Source of the DNA: Arthrobotrys musiformis
Taxonomy: Eukaryota > Ascomycota > Orbiliomycetes > Orbiliales > Orbiliaceae
Direction of reading: 5' to 3'
Length of the DNA stretch: 64,000 bases
Assembly: GCA_036971715.1 (NCBI GenBank)
Contig: JAVHJL010000007.1
Span: 3,038,001 to 3,102,000, forward strand
The notes beneath the pieces are model-generated. The model was not told the origin of the DNA. It saw nothing but the letters and a program-made list of their open reading frames with translations, and did no database searches. The first letter of the stretch is position 1. Each line of letters opens with the position of its first letter. This document shows positions 33,942-44,391 of this stretch, piece after piece. The position numbers and the translations under genes were made by a program.

Positions 33942-35266
33942 ATGGAGGACAAAACAACCCTAACCGCCCTCCCGCCCGAACTACTAGACCAAATCCTCTC
34001 CACAGGGATCCTCAAACGAAGCGACTTTGCCGTCCTCGCGCGGGTGTGCAAGCGTCTTCACACCCTATCTATAGAACGGTTATACCGCGAATTTACAGTC
34101 TCCCACAAGCTCAGCGACAAACAACTGGAGGGGTTTAAGAAGTATGCAATCCACACACGGTACGTTCCCCCCCAAGATCAATTAATATCTCGCGGCTAAT
34201 TAATTATATTAGGAGCCTAGAGATCAACTTCATCTTTATTGTGCTCGTAGGGGATAAAACACGCATGGGAACGCGTGGTGGATGCAAAACCTTCCTCCCC
34301 TCGTTCGGGAGTATTACAAAATTCTCGTTTACGGGAGAACGGTATTCGTTTATTCAAGTTTTGTATATCACTAGAAAGGCATTGACGCTCAATTTGAGGC
34401 TTAAGTGTTTTGAATTAATCTTTAGGAGTGATTGTTTGTACGATACCCGGTGGAAGGATATCGAGGTATTGTTGGACGTGGAGGGTGAGGAGTATGCCAA
34501 GTTGGAGAGGTTGGCGGTTTTTTTCCGTTCACTATCTTCTAGTGAGGCGAGAGAGGAGAGTAATGGGAAACAATGGTGGATGAATACGGTTCAGAATATG
34601 GAGGTGGTGAGGAGGGCTATCGGACAGAGTATGAAGAGTGTAGTGGACTTCAAAGTTTTGGCAACAAATAGCTTCCAGCTCCCGCCGGAGGGGGTAGAAT
34701 ATTCCGCGGGGAAAAGATGGGAAATGGGGGGAGTGAGGAAGGCGGAGGTGATGATGGATTGTTGGCCGTACTTGGAATCGGGAGTGGTGGACTTCGGAGG
34801 AGAAAAGGTGGAGGAGGTGAAAGTTGTGGTTGGGTTGATTAAGGGGGAGGAGGTTGGATGGTTTAGTGATGTGAGTGCTCTACTTTTATTGAAAATCCGG
34901 TGAATATTTATTGATTGTATGTACAAGGTTCCCGGGAATATTTACGCACGATTCCCGAATGTGAAAGTGCTAAAGATATTCTGTGTGGACAGAATCGGCG
35001 CGGATTTGACGCTACAGCTACGCGATCTTGAGGAGATCGCAAAGAAATTGGCGTACCTGAAAGAGATCGTGTGGTTTTCGAAGTTGAATGAGGGATCCAC
35101 TGTTCCTATGACGAGGGATATGACGGAGAAGAAAAAGTTTGTGGTGGAAAGAGTGGGAGGGGCTTGGGGCACTGTGGATATTAGAGAGGATGGAGAATGG
35201 GAAGCATCATCGGAGGGAGTCACACCGGGTTTTGCAGGGTTTTATGTACCCCCTCCTGAATTTTGA
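33942..35266 (+). CDS. F-box protein, three exons
   Basis: Predicted SCF ubiquitin-ligase adaptor of 404 aa. Exons 33942-34159, 34213-34870 and 34928-35266 join in phase, with GTACGT, GTGAGT donors and TTAG/CAAG acceptors. The F-box is at residues 8-50 (LTALPPELLDQILSTGIL...FAVLARVCKRLHTLSIERLYREF), a complete match to the LPxEL...VCK.H pattern. No other domain is recognised; irregular hydrophobic segments occur around NVKVLKIF and DLEEIAKKLAYLKEIVWF. Convergent with the minus-strand gene beginning 90 bases downstream. Confidence 0.82.
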
Positions 35267-35356
35267 AATATGAGATTTAATTTCATTACAGAGACGTCCG
35301 ATGAGAATTGCTTGAATATAATTGGAGGCATATGTCCTTACAGTCATACCGACAAG

Positions 35357-37555
35357 CTAATCGATATAGCTGTTCTGATCTAAGGGATCACTAATGAATA
35401 ATTCGTCCGTCCCGGTGCCCAGCCAAACCTTTTTCGCAAACCTCGAAGCCTTGTAGTCTTCCAAATAAAGGTTATCCGGGAAGTTGCTGAGATTCGGCCC
35501 GTTGTTTGTAGGCTGGTGGAGGAATTTGTCCGTGAGGGGGTCACCTATATAACCATACCTTTGTAGTAATGTCCATTCGTACTCCAGCCGAGATGATTCC
35601 ATCTTTTCGGGGAGATCGATCCCCAGGTCTGCTTCTGGGAAGCGTTGGAGGAGGAGGTACATTAACTAGTTGCAGTTAGTCGCACTATCTCTTGACATAT
35701 GTAACCGCGAATCCAAGTTAAGGAGGGAGGGGGAAGAATAGAGCCTACTTCACCAGTAACTCTTCCGTCGTTCCTCCAGGTGCTCGCCGCCTCAGCCAGG
35801 AACTCAAAATCCCGTCTCCTCTCCCCCTCCGAATTTTTTACGCATTTTTGGAAATACTCGATCCCTTGGCCTGCCATTCCTCTTTCATGACAGTAGAAAC
35901 AAATCATGGCCTGCAAGTGGTTTACACTGGCGATGTGATCAGGTTTCAAAACAGGCATCTCTTTGTATCCCAGATCAGTCTCCACTTCTATCGTCTGCGA
36001 TGTAATCTCGTCCAAATCATGGCAAAGCTCTTTCAAAGTCCCCAGATCATCCGTAATTTCCAGTTCCTCTGGAAGAATGCCCCTCACGACCATAAGAAAC
36101 AAACATTTCGCAACGTTATAGAAACATATGTGTACTATCTGCTTCAAAGTGAGGATGGGGTATAAATCATCCACCCTGGGCCTAAAGTCAGCCAGTTGCT
36201 GATACGACCCATCGACTTTGTTGCGAACCAAATCACCGATGAAAACCCATTTACAAAAGTCGTCGACTAGGTCACGTTGTCGGTATTGTGGGTTCAGTCC
36301 TTGTTTTGAAATTGCCCTTATTAGTGAAACGATACGGAGGGCTTCGGCACGGATCCACATTATTGGTTGGTTGTAGTATTTTAAGTATTCGGATGCTTCG
36401 TGAATGTTGAAGTGAGTCGAGGAAGGAGAGAATTTGTATTTTATCCCCGTCCCTGTGAAGGACTTGAAGGTTTTTAGCACGGCAGTTTGAAAGGTCGAGA
36501 CTGTGGTGTCTGAAGAGATTTGTTCTTCGTAGATGTTTTGGGGTCTTTGGAGAGCGATGGATATTGAGAAGAACTGGCTTTGCTCTGTGTCTTTGATTTC
36601 TGTTTGAATTACAAATTGTTAGCATTCTTTTCATCTGTCCCCAGTTATATTCTAAAGAATACGGACGGCGATTTAAATGCATACTTAGAATTTGCAGCCA
36701 CTGCACAAAGGACGGGATCTGGGATCCCAGCAATACAATTTCGGGATCCTTTGGCCCCGGCGTAAACTTTTGATTCGACAAATCTTCATGATTACGCCCG
36801 ACTTCCCTCCAGCTTATGTCCAAGGACCCAATGCTGCCCCGAATATCTCTAGCCGTCGGACGGGTATAGAACCATCGAAACCCCAAACGACCCATCAAGC
36901 GGCATAGCGAAGTTGTGTACGGTATCCCCCTAACCTTCAAAACGGGACCACAGACGGTATATAGATACCTATGAGCTTCTTTATATATCCTTTTATTCGT
37001 TAGGAGAATCTCATGGTACACTCTGACTCTTTGCATTGTCGCCATTGCGTTTCCCTTTGAGTAGACCACAAGCTCGACATCGTCGCCATCGGAGTCCGAG
37101 TCGGAGATCAAATCCCCGCCGCTGACTTTGGTGGGTGTTAGGCCGCGGTAAGTGTAGATATCTGAAGGATATGTCGCGGCATTGGGATTAGTATTGGTAT
37201 CACTATTCGTAGTGTGATTTGATGATGTTGTGTTGTTATTGTTGGCGTTGCGCGCGGGGTCGACCGGGTAGGTATAGACATCAAAAGAGGTGTTTAGAGA
37301 CGGGGAAAGAAGGTAGGCGTATATTTCGTTCCGTATTTCACCGGGGAGGAGTTCAAAGCGGGATAAGGGAGCAGCCGTGGGGGTTGGATCCAGAGGTTCC
37401 AAAGGTACCGATGCATCAAGTGGTTGGCTCCGACTTGATGATGGGGTACTGGTACCTGAAGCCGTGGGTCCCGATTCACCAACGGGAGTCGTGAGTTTCT
37501 CCCACCATTGCTGGATCAAGGCGAGATCCGCCGGGTTGACTTGGCTGGAATCCAT
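35357..37555 (-). CDS. Fungal F-box-like (LLPGEIRNEIY) protein
   Basis: Three exons, 37555-36685, 36599-35749 and 35665-35357, join in phase (2031 nt, 676 aa). The second intron donor is GTAGGC; the first has a GCTAAC branch point. After a Ser/Thr/Pro-rich N-terminus, residues 70-90 read RFELLPGEIRNEIYAYLLSPS, the hallmark of a large Pezizomycotina family related to F-box/2EXR proteins. An Asn/Thr-rich low-complexity insert follows, then an acidic SDSDSDGDD. The long helical C-terminal half (IMWIRAEALRIVSLIRAI, HLQAMICFYCHERGMAGQGIEYFQKC) looks like TPR-type helical hairpins but is not assignable. The function of this family is unknown. Confidence 0.75.
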
Positions 37556-38916
37556 GGATTCGGGTTCGAAGGGGTAATTATGTACCTTGTAAGTTTTAAA
37601 AGTAGGGTTTATAAGTGCTTATTGCTAGCTGGGGTGTCCATTAATTTCAGGGTGGGTAGTAAACCATGCATTACGAGATAACTTGGGGTTGTACGGGCTT
37701 CGTATTTAGGTATTTTAATAAGCTATTGCGTACTTGAGTAGGTATATATACCAGTCTCGTTCCCGGAAGCCGGTTGACCACAAGTGTAGTAGCTACTACG
37801 TTAAACTATTGGCTAGCTGGCTAGTGGAGTCGACCTGATGGCCGTCTGTATAGGTAGTTTGAGCTGTGTAGTCCACGTGACACCTATGGTCCTTCTCATT
37901 GCAGTTGCATGTTGCCTTGAGAGATTAATTGACAGTCGATTCGAAAGCGGCAGACAATAAATAAAGTCCTGCGGCCAGACCTGCAGAAACTACTGGTTAT
38001 ACAGGTAAATGGGAGGAAACCGCGCAGGGAGAACATAAAAATATAAAAAGTGGGCATTAGACAGCATTTTACTAGCACTTTATCTCGTAAACCAGATGCT
38101 ACTTAGACATAGTAGCATCTGGTTTACGAGATAACTAGTACTGCTTGGTAGACGAGAGAAGTACCAACTACAAAAACCATCATATACATTTCGTTGTGTT
38201 TCAAGAAATAAAGCATATCTATCCATCAGAGCAGTTACGAGACTGCCATCAGAGGGGGGGGGGGAATAGGTTGGCTGCATTGACTGTCACTATTTGATAG
38301 TGCTGGTATACGGACTGTGCATGAGAAAATCCAACACGCTTATTTCTTTGAGGCTCGGTTCTATATCATGCATGATCATACAATTTTCTAACGTCATATA
38401 TCTAGATTGGGCTTGATTCTTAGAACCTTAGAGTATTACTCCCAGATCTGGGTACGAGACAAGAGTATTATTGTAAGACTGATGTTTGGCTTCACACTAA
38501 AAGCATAATGATTTCTAGTCCTAATGCCTCCGTAGCCTCGGGCCTAACGAACAGGTACAGATCTCCTGCACAGTAAGGTTCGTAAAAATGAGGTGGAATA
38601 ACTAAAGCCAAGTCCCTTAGCCCTGGACTGTCAAAATATTCCAACAGCCTTATTCTTCATTGATGAGCACGGGAAATGCTTGTTGGTGCAATAGAAGCAG
38701 GTTGCAACGCTCTAGGGGGGCACTGCGTTGTATCTAGCCATGAATGCCTTGAAATTGAACGGCGGGGGTCGGTTCGATATTGCAGTTGGTTTGCTAAGAG
38801 ATGTATGCGCCATGGTTAGTTCTTTCTTTAATTTTGGTGTTTAGTTATAGTTATTGAGGTTATAAACTAAATCTCAAGAATATGGGGTCTCACAAGTATA
38901 TACGATCACTTCTGTA
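37556..38916. other. Intergenic region carrying a perfect hairpin
   Basis: AT-rich DNA between two minus-strand genes. The main feature is the 24-base-arm inverted repeat at 38080-38134. A G-run (GGGGGGGGG) lies near 38256. No gene supported. Confidence 0.4.
38080..38134. repeat. Perfect inverted repeat, 24-base arms, 7-base spacer
   Basis: Left arm 38080-38103 and right arm 38111-38134 are exact reverse complements separated by TAGACAT. The same 24-mer stands alone at 25711-25734. Three identical copies in 64 kb, two of them head to head, point to a small repeat family (solo terminal repeats, MITE remnant or protein-binding element). Confidence 0.85.
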
Positions 38917-39626
38917 CTATGCTTCTATGACATATATAGCCTTTTCGCTCTCATCTGCGCCGAGGTCTTTCTGCATCTTCTCCAGCAACATAGACTCGAA
39001 CTTGGTTGAGTGCTCATTCGCCATTTGCATAGCCGCCAGTTCGAAGCACCTGGGATAGTACCCCGAGAACTCCTAATCAAGAAGGTATAGCGTGCCGTCG
39101 TCTTTTAGTATGGTATTCCGTGGTACCACATCTAGATGACTGAAAACCAAATCCCATTTTTGAAATGAGATTTTCGGGTTTACCCCTGCTCTTTTATTAA
39201 TCCAATCTTCCAATTGCTCCGTGGTTTGAAAGTTCGGGAAGTCGCTTTCCCAAAAATACCCGCGAGAAATCCCACCGCCAAGGGAACCCGGTGGGCCATC
39301 ATTAGAATGCAGACTCCTGAAGTGTCTGAGGACGTTGTTCATTTTTTGGGCTAGATCCTCGTATTCCGATTCGGACGGAGCCCTCCCTTCAATATAGTCC
39401 ATAACCAGGTAGCTTGTGGACCCTTGGGTGAAGAGCCGATAAAACTTCGGGACGCGGATGACGGTAGGGTCCAGAGTGGCCCCGTGTGCATGGTGCAAGC
39501 AGAGCAGACGACTACACAGGACGAATATAATCTAGCCAACCTGAGAAGCTTAAGGTTGAAAACCAAGCTTACATTAAGCTTATAAGACCCTATTGGTTGT
39601 GAATCCTTGGAAAGCCAAGGCGGCAT
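38917..39626 (-). pseudogene. Aminoglycoside-phosphotransferase-like kinase, one premature stop
   Basis: Choline/APH-type kinase-like protein, common in fungi, usually of unknown substrate. Exon 1 from ATG 39626 (MPPWLSKDSQPIG) leads through a 41-base intron (GTAAGC...GGCTAG) into a long frame. The APH hallmarks are VPKFYRLFTQGSTSYLVMDYIEGR, the Brenner-type catalytic loop SHLDVVPRN (H-x-D) and the metal-binding YLLD. Directly after LLD the codon is TAG (39075-39073), where the family normally has Trp in the DWE motif. The frame then stays open for 51 more codons (EFSGYYPRCFELA ...), ending at a normal stop at 38917. One G-to-A change would explain it. So it is a very young pseudogene, an allele, a sequencing error, or a readthrough gene. 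The N-terminal lobe is short, so further 5' exons may be missing. Confidence 0.7.
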
Positions 39627-39799
39627 TAATAAAACAACAGAATGTTTTTTGGAGGGTTGATTATGATTATGTGATAGGTTATCCCATCCCGATCCCGAGA
39701 AAGTTCATTTTTGTAGTAGAGAGGGCTGATAACGCCCCAAGATGTTAATATACACTATCCACCAAGTTGCTCTCCCAGTCAAATAAAGCCCAATCAAAT

Positions 39800-40548
39800 C
39801 TACGTCGGACGTAGCCAGAGGTCAAGCAAGTTGAGGAAGCTAAAGACATTGGGATAGGCCTCGCACCCGAGGAAAACCATTGCGGTTTTGGCTATCTCAG
39901 CCTCTTTAATCCATCCGAACATGTAAGGAGTAGCAACTTGTGATAGAATAACCAAGGATAAAACGAGATACTTGATCCACTTTTTCAACTCCAGGTGGAC
40001 GACTATGAGCCAGATATGCTGCCTCTGCCAGTAGTAGTTGATCACAGTTCCATGACGGTTTGACCATTTACCGTCGGTGAATACCTCGTTGGGTATTCTG
40101 CTTTCCGGCCTCATCTATTTATATGCAACATAGAAGGGATTGTTAGATTTGAGCAATATATACCTAGTCGAATGTATCTAGTACAAAGGTTTGGATTGTC
40201 TTGAGAGGTTGTTACAAGGAAGGGATGTTGTTTATGTGAGATTGTACTTACTTCAACCTTAATTTTGACTATAGTGTAGAACTTGAAGATTTCAGGAGCC
40301 TTGTCTTTGATCTGTTGGATATATTGGGCATCCTTAGGGTCTGCTGGGTTTGCCTCGAGGCGTAGATTGGTCCTCTTGACGTCAGGATCCCAGAAAATTG
40401 TTGCTAGTGATTCGGTGCTAAACACTATGGGCAGAGAGGGAGGTGGGTCTGGAGGAGGTGGATCCGCGATAGTTGGTGGGGTTGGCTCAGTTGGAGGTCT
40501 CGAGATGGGTACAGCTACCGGACCGCTGGAACGGGATTTCATCTTCAT
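39800..40548 (-). CDS. Two-exon membrane protein with Pro-rich N-terminus
   Basis: Family not recognised. Exons 40548-40252 and 40114-39800 join in phase (203 aa), with a GTAAGT donor and AAATAG acceptor. The N-terminal 45 residues are Pro-rich (PPPPDPPPS). A conserved-looking block FWDPDVKRTNLRL...IFKFYTIVKIKVE ends exon 1. Exon 2 has VINYYWQRQHIWLIVVHLELKKWIKYLVLSLVILSQV with one clear TM segment and a hydrophobic C-terminus. The same exon layout and motifs recur in the damaged copy at 57.4-58.2 kb, which supports this as a real gene family. Function unknown. Confidence 0.6.
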
Positions 40549-41810
40549 CGTGAGAGAGATTTAGAAGCTATGTCCCCTTGCGAGGGATCAATGGGATCGT
40601 AGGATTGATAGAATGAGCTTGATGGGCGTTGATGTTGATGTTGATGGTGCGAAGCAGGGTGAAGGGAGCTGCGAGGTGCGAGGTGGTTTGTGCGCAAAGG
40701 GAATAAAATATATAATGCGGCATGTGCTGAGCTGAGCTTGAATCAGGTAGGCTCTACGCTCCACGTGTGTCCTCACAGAACCATGATACTCCAGCTTTCT
40801 TCCCCACAGAACACAACCTGAGGAGGCAAAAAAAAAAAAAAAAAAGGCAACAATGAAAAGATCGGAGAACAAAGGAAGTAATAGCGGGCTATTCAATCCC
40901 AAGATTCCGGCTCTGATGCATAGTTAAGTGCTTGCCTATTTGGGTAGCAACGTATGCAATGGCCCGTTCTAATCGGGTCGTAACCTATCTGCAAAAACAA
41001 CACATCCGAGGTTGTTGCAGTTTGATGACGCCGTTACCTGCGAACGCTCCTCGGTCTCGACAAATACTCCTGTAGATTGACTGTCCGTATGATGTCAGGC
41101 CCCACCAGGTAAGTATTAGAATCCAACCCATAGCCTATTCTTTTGCGCGAGGTGGCTGAATATCCACTATTGAAAATCCAATTGTGTAGGTTTGTGCATG
41201 GAGTCTATATTATTTCACCACGGCCAGCGACAGCCTTCGGAGAGACACCACGGCTTATGTCTGCAAGCCCCACGTGCAGGCCGTGAAAACATAGACATGC
41301 GTTCTATACGCTCGATAAAACAGTGTAATGAAGGGAACCACTTTCGCGAGCTCGAGCTCCATGAGGTTGCAGGGAATCACTTCATCAGGGAGACCTCTTG
41401 GCTTTCAGTGCAACAGGAAATGCAGGGCCAAAGCAGATCCCGGTCTTGGGCTAGCCTATATCTGGTTAGTGGTATCGGGACCCACTCTTGATCTAGATCT
41501 CTCCTATGCAAGATTCCTCAATTCGATTCGTGTGCCATTTTCCCCAGGAGCTCGATAGATAGCTTAGCTGCAGTTATCTATGCACGGCTGGTGTGGCCAT
41601 TCCTCATGGAGCTTGGGGTTGTAATCTTGTATTGGGAGAGGGGGAGTTGCAATTTTGGGGATTTTGCATGCAAGGGATTTCGGGACCTTGAGATTTACAG
41701 TATAAAGCGAGAACATGTCCCCCTGATGGTTGACCATCTACTACTAATCTACGGTATATCTTCATTCTTCTAAATTGGTCGATATTTGATCCGTCTTACA
41801 AAAGCAAAAA
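40549..41810. other. Intergenic region
   Basis: Promoter side of both neighbours. Contains a poly-A tract near 40830-40845. The plus-strand frame at 41192-41491 has no protein-like features; nothing else seen. Confidence 0.4.
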
Positions 41811-43052
41811 ATGCGAATGCCTTCTAGAAGCTGCGGCGTCTTGTCGGTACTTTTGGGCTTATTGGCCCTGCCGTTTCAGTCTGAGGGCGGGTTAATAATT
41901 GATATCAATGTCCCACCGCTGATACCACCGGCCAGCGAATCCCAGGCGAATCCGATATGGCCCTTGTACCCGTTAGGCATTACCGCCACGATTAACTCTT
42001 CCATCGTAGTTTTGCCTATCCCTTTGACTGAAGCTAGAGCGAGGATTCCTGCGCAATATGGGATATTAACTGCTGCGTATCATGAATTATTGCCCGAATG
42101 GCCGACGGATATGTATGCTGTAAGCAAACGAGATGCCAATTGATTGTCATTACAAAGGTTTTATTGTAAAGGCGGACAGTCTACTAATTTTCGGGTGCTT
42201 TACTCACAAATACAATAATATGTAGTTGGTCGTTGCCGTTCAGCTTGAACACGATATACGCACCGGCTTGGGCCTTGTAACAGTCCCTGACTTTACCGTA
42301 TGCCACATACACCTTCTCTGCCTCAAATTTGAAATCCCACGAAACATAGAAACAAAACTAACTCAACATTTTACAGACCTTCAGAATAGCCTTCCCATTC
42401 ATCGACATCCTCAATGACGGCTACTCGAATTTCGTATACGCACCCGTCAACTGGATAAACTCCAACATCGTGGGGTTGCTAGGACTTAGTGTCTATGGCC
42501 TTTTCACGCCTCCGGCTGTTTTGGACCCACCGAGCGACCCGTACGCTTTCGTACCTGCTTCCAGTGCGAGCGCTCCGGGGGAAGTATACTTGAATTTCAA
42601 GGATATAGTCGATATCAATGCTCCATCACCAAACGGATACGTCAAATTGGCGCCAGCTGCACCGGAGATTCCGTGGAACTTGTACGTTTACTCTTCTCCG
42701 CCATCCTACTATGTGCATCTGTAGCACTGTATTTGGGAATCAATATCGGCTAATTTGTATCCTTGACGGATATAACAGTATAAGAAATATAACCAACCAG
42801 CCATTCACCGGCAACTTCGTCCTCTGCGACAACCAGATCCGGATTTTCAATACCTCGCTCACGAAACCGCCGTTCAATCCCATCCCTGTTGCTGGAAGCG
42901 TATTCCTGGACTCGTCAACATACCCGACATTGAAGCTGAACAGAAACGATGCGAAGGGTTGGTTGTTTGCTGCTGCCTTTTTGGAAAATAATTTCTTACC
43001 CTGTCCGGTATACAAGGGTTATCGAGGGACAGGCAGCGGCGATTCTCTATAG
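41811..43052 (+). CDS. Secreted protein resembling the acetoacetate-decarboxylase fold
   Basis: Four exons, 41811-42119, 42226-42297, 42377-42681 and 42779-43052, join in phase (960 nt, 319 aa). A signal peptide (SVLLGLLALPFQSEGG) is followed by a domain with VVLPIPLTEARARIPAQYGIL, LVVAVQLEHDIRTGL, FRIAFPFIDILNDGYSNFVYAPVNWINSN and GLLGLSVYG. This pattern resembles fungal proteins of the acetoacetate decarboxylase-like superfamily. That assignment is from memory of the pattern and is moderate. Two cysteines near the C-terminus (FVLCDN, LPCPVY) could pair. The second exon is only 72 nt. I cannot place a catalytic Lys with confidence, so enzymatic activity is not claimed. Confidence 0.65.
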
Positions 43053-43679
43053 ATATTTTTCATTTTGGGATTGTTTGTGCAGTAGCCTTCAATCAATATA
43101 CATAGATAGGTACATCGAATCCACGTACGTTGCATGCCGCGTGAGAGGCGATCTTACCGTCACCCTCGGGCTCTCTTGAAGTAGGGAGTGGTAATGGGGG
43201 GTCGCGATTATAGGGGACACCCAGCCGAACTTGTGCCCCCACAGTGCTACCTCCGACCTACCTAAGTCACTAGGTATTCCACCACCTCGAGTACTGCTCG
43301 CGTTATGCCGACCTCAGTTCCTATATAAAAACCATCAAGCAGCCCTCTGAAAATCCGTCTGGAGAGGTTTAAACCAGATGTCCCTACGACCTTAAGACTA
43401 CCCGGAAATTTCGAAAAGATTCCACCGAAACTACAAGAGCAATCTACACCTTCACTGTCCATACCTTCATTCATATCATCATCTTCAAGCGAAGGAAAAG
43501 GTCTGTTCAGCCATCTCAATTACCCAAGTACTAAGTAATGCAGATATTTGTTTCATGTACAACAGGCATGAACAAGAAGCTGACAGGAGCTGTGGCACAA
43601 GCTTGCTATAGGGACCATTAGCAATACCAACTAGCTGCCATCAGCGAAACCCACTCTGTTACCATCACAACAGCAAAAG
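43053..43679. other. Intergenic region
   Basis: A minus-strand frame at 43262-43519 (85 aa) is possible but shows no domain. Otherwise nothing supported. Confidence 0.3.
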
Positions 43680-44021
43680 ATGGGTCTTCCGGACAGAATC
43701 CACGGCCACGCCCAACAACGACGACCTGACAACGCCAACGCCAACAGAGCTCCGGGCGACGCGCCCTACAGCATCCTCCTGCAGGAGAACAAGATGTTAA
43801 GAATCACAATCCTGGAGCTACAAATCGCCCAATGCCGCAATCTGGCACTCATCGACCGGTTCATCAACGGCCATGTCGACGATGACGGTCATGGGAGAAC
43901 TGTGCCGTCGCATCGACAGATGCTGTTGAAGAGCAAAATAGAAGGGTTGGAGGTCAAGCTTTTGGAACTTAGGGGGGAAGGGACTGAGAATTTAGGGCCC
44001 GGGGGAGGGAATGCAGGGTGA
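43680..44021 (+). CDS. Small coiled-coil protein (113 aa)
   Basis: No family recognised. After a polar N-terminus (RIHGHAQQRRPDNANAN) there are two heptad-like helices, PYSILLQENKMLRITILELQIAQCRNLALIDRFI and QMLLKSKIEGLEVKLLELR, followed by a Gly-rich end. The leucine spacing suggests a coiled coil that could dimerise. The ATG has a good context and the frame is intronless. Moderate confidence that it is a gene at all. Confidence 0.4.
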   Translation: MGLPDRIHGHAQQRRPDNANANRAPGDAPYSILLQENKMLRITILELQIAQCRNLALIDRFINGHVDDDGHGRTVPSHRQMLLKSKIEGLEVKLLELRGEGTENLGPGGGNAG

Positions 44022-44391
44022 AAATTACCTCCTAAAACAGATTGGGATGGCATGGCTTTCTTCTTCTTCTCCTCTCCTTTTTACGACTCGAGGCAGGATG
44101 CTTCACGAATCATGACTGTATCTATCTACTTCTTCGCCTGGCTGCGCACGCCCGTCTACGGACTTCAAAGCACCGTATGACAATCTCATTTAATTCTCGA
44201 AAGGAAAGATCATTCTTATATTTTCGCTTCCCTCTTATGGTACATGCCTAAGTATCTATCCGCTAGAGCATCAAAGGCTAATTGGAAAATCTAACATGTG
44301 AATACTTCCTAAATCTTCATAAATTCGTAAAATCGTTACAGAAATCATCACTTCGGATGCTCTCGTCTTCCTCTTTTAGGTCATAACCCTT
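44022..44391. other. Convergent 3' region
   Basis: Between the small coiled-coil ORF and the stop of the LysM-tyrosinase gene. No feature seen. Confidence 0.35.

Noticed and set aside
41192..41558. Two overlapping plus-strand frames of 76-99 aa
   Set aside because: No hydrophobic core, domain or start context; no neighbouring exon fits.
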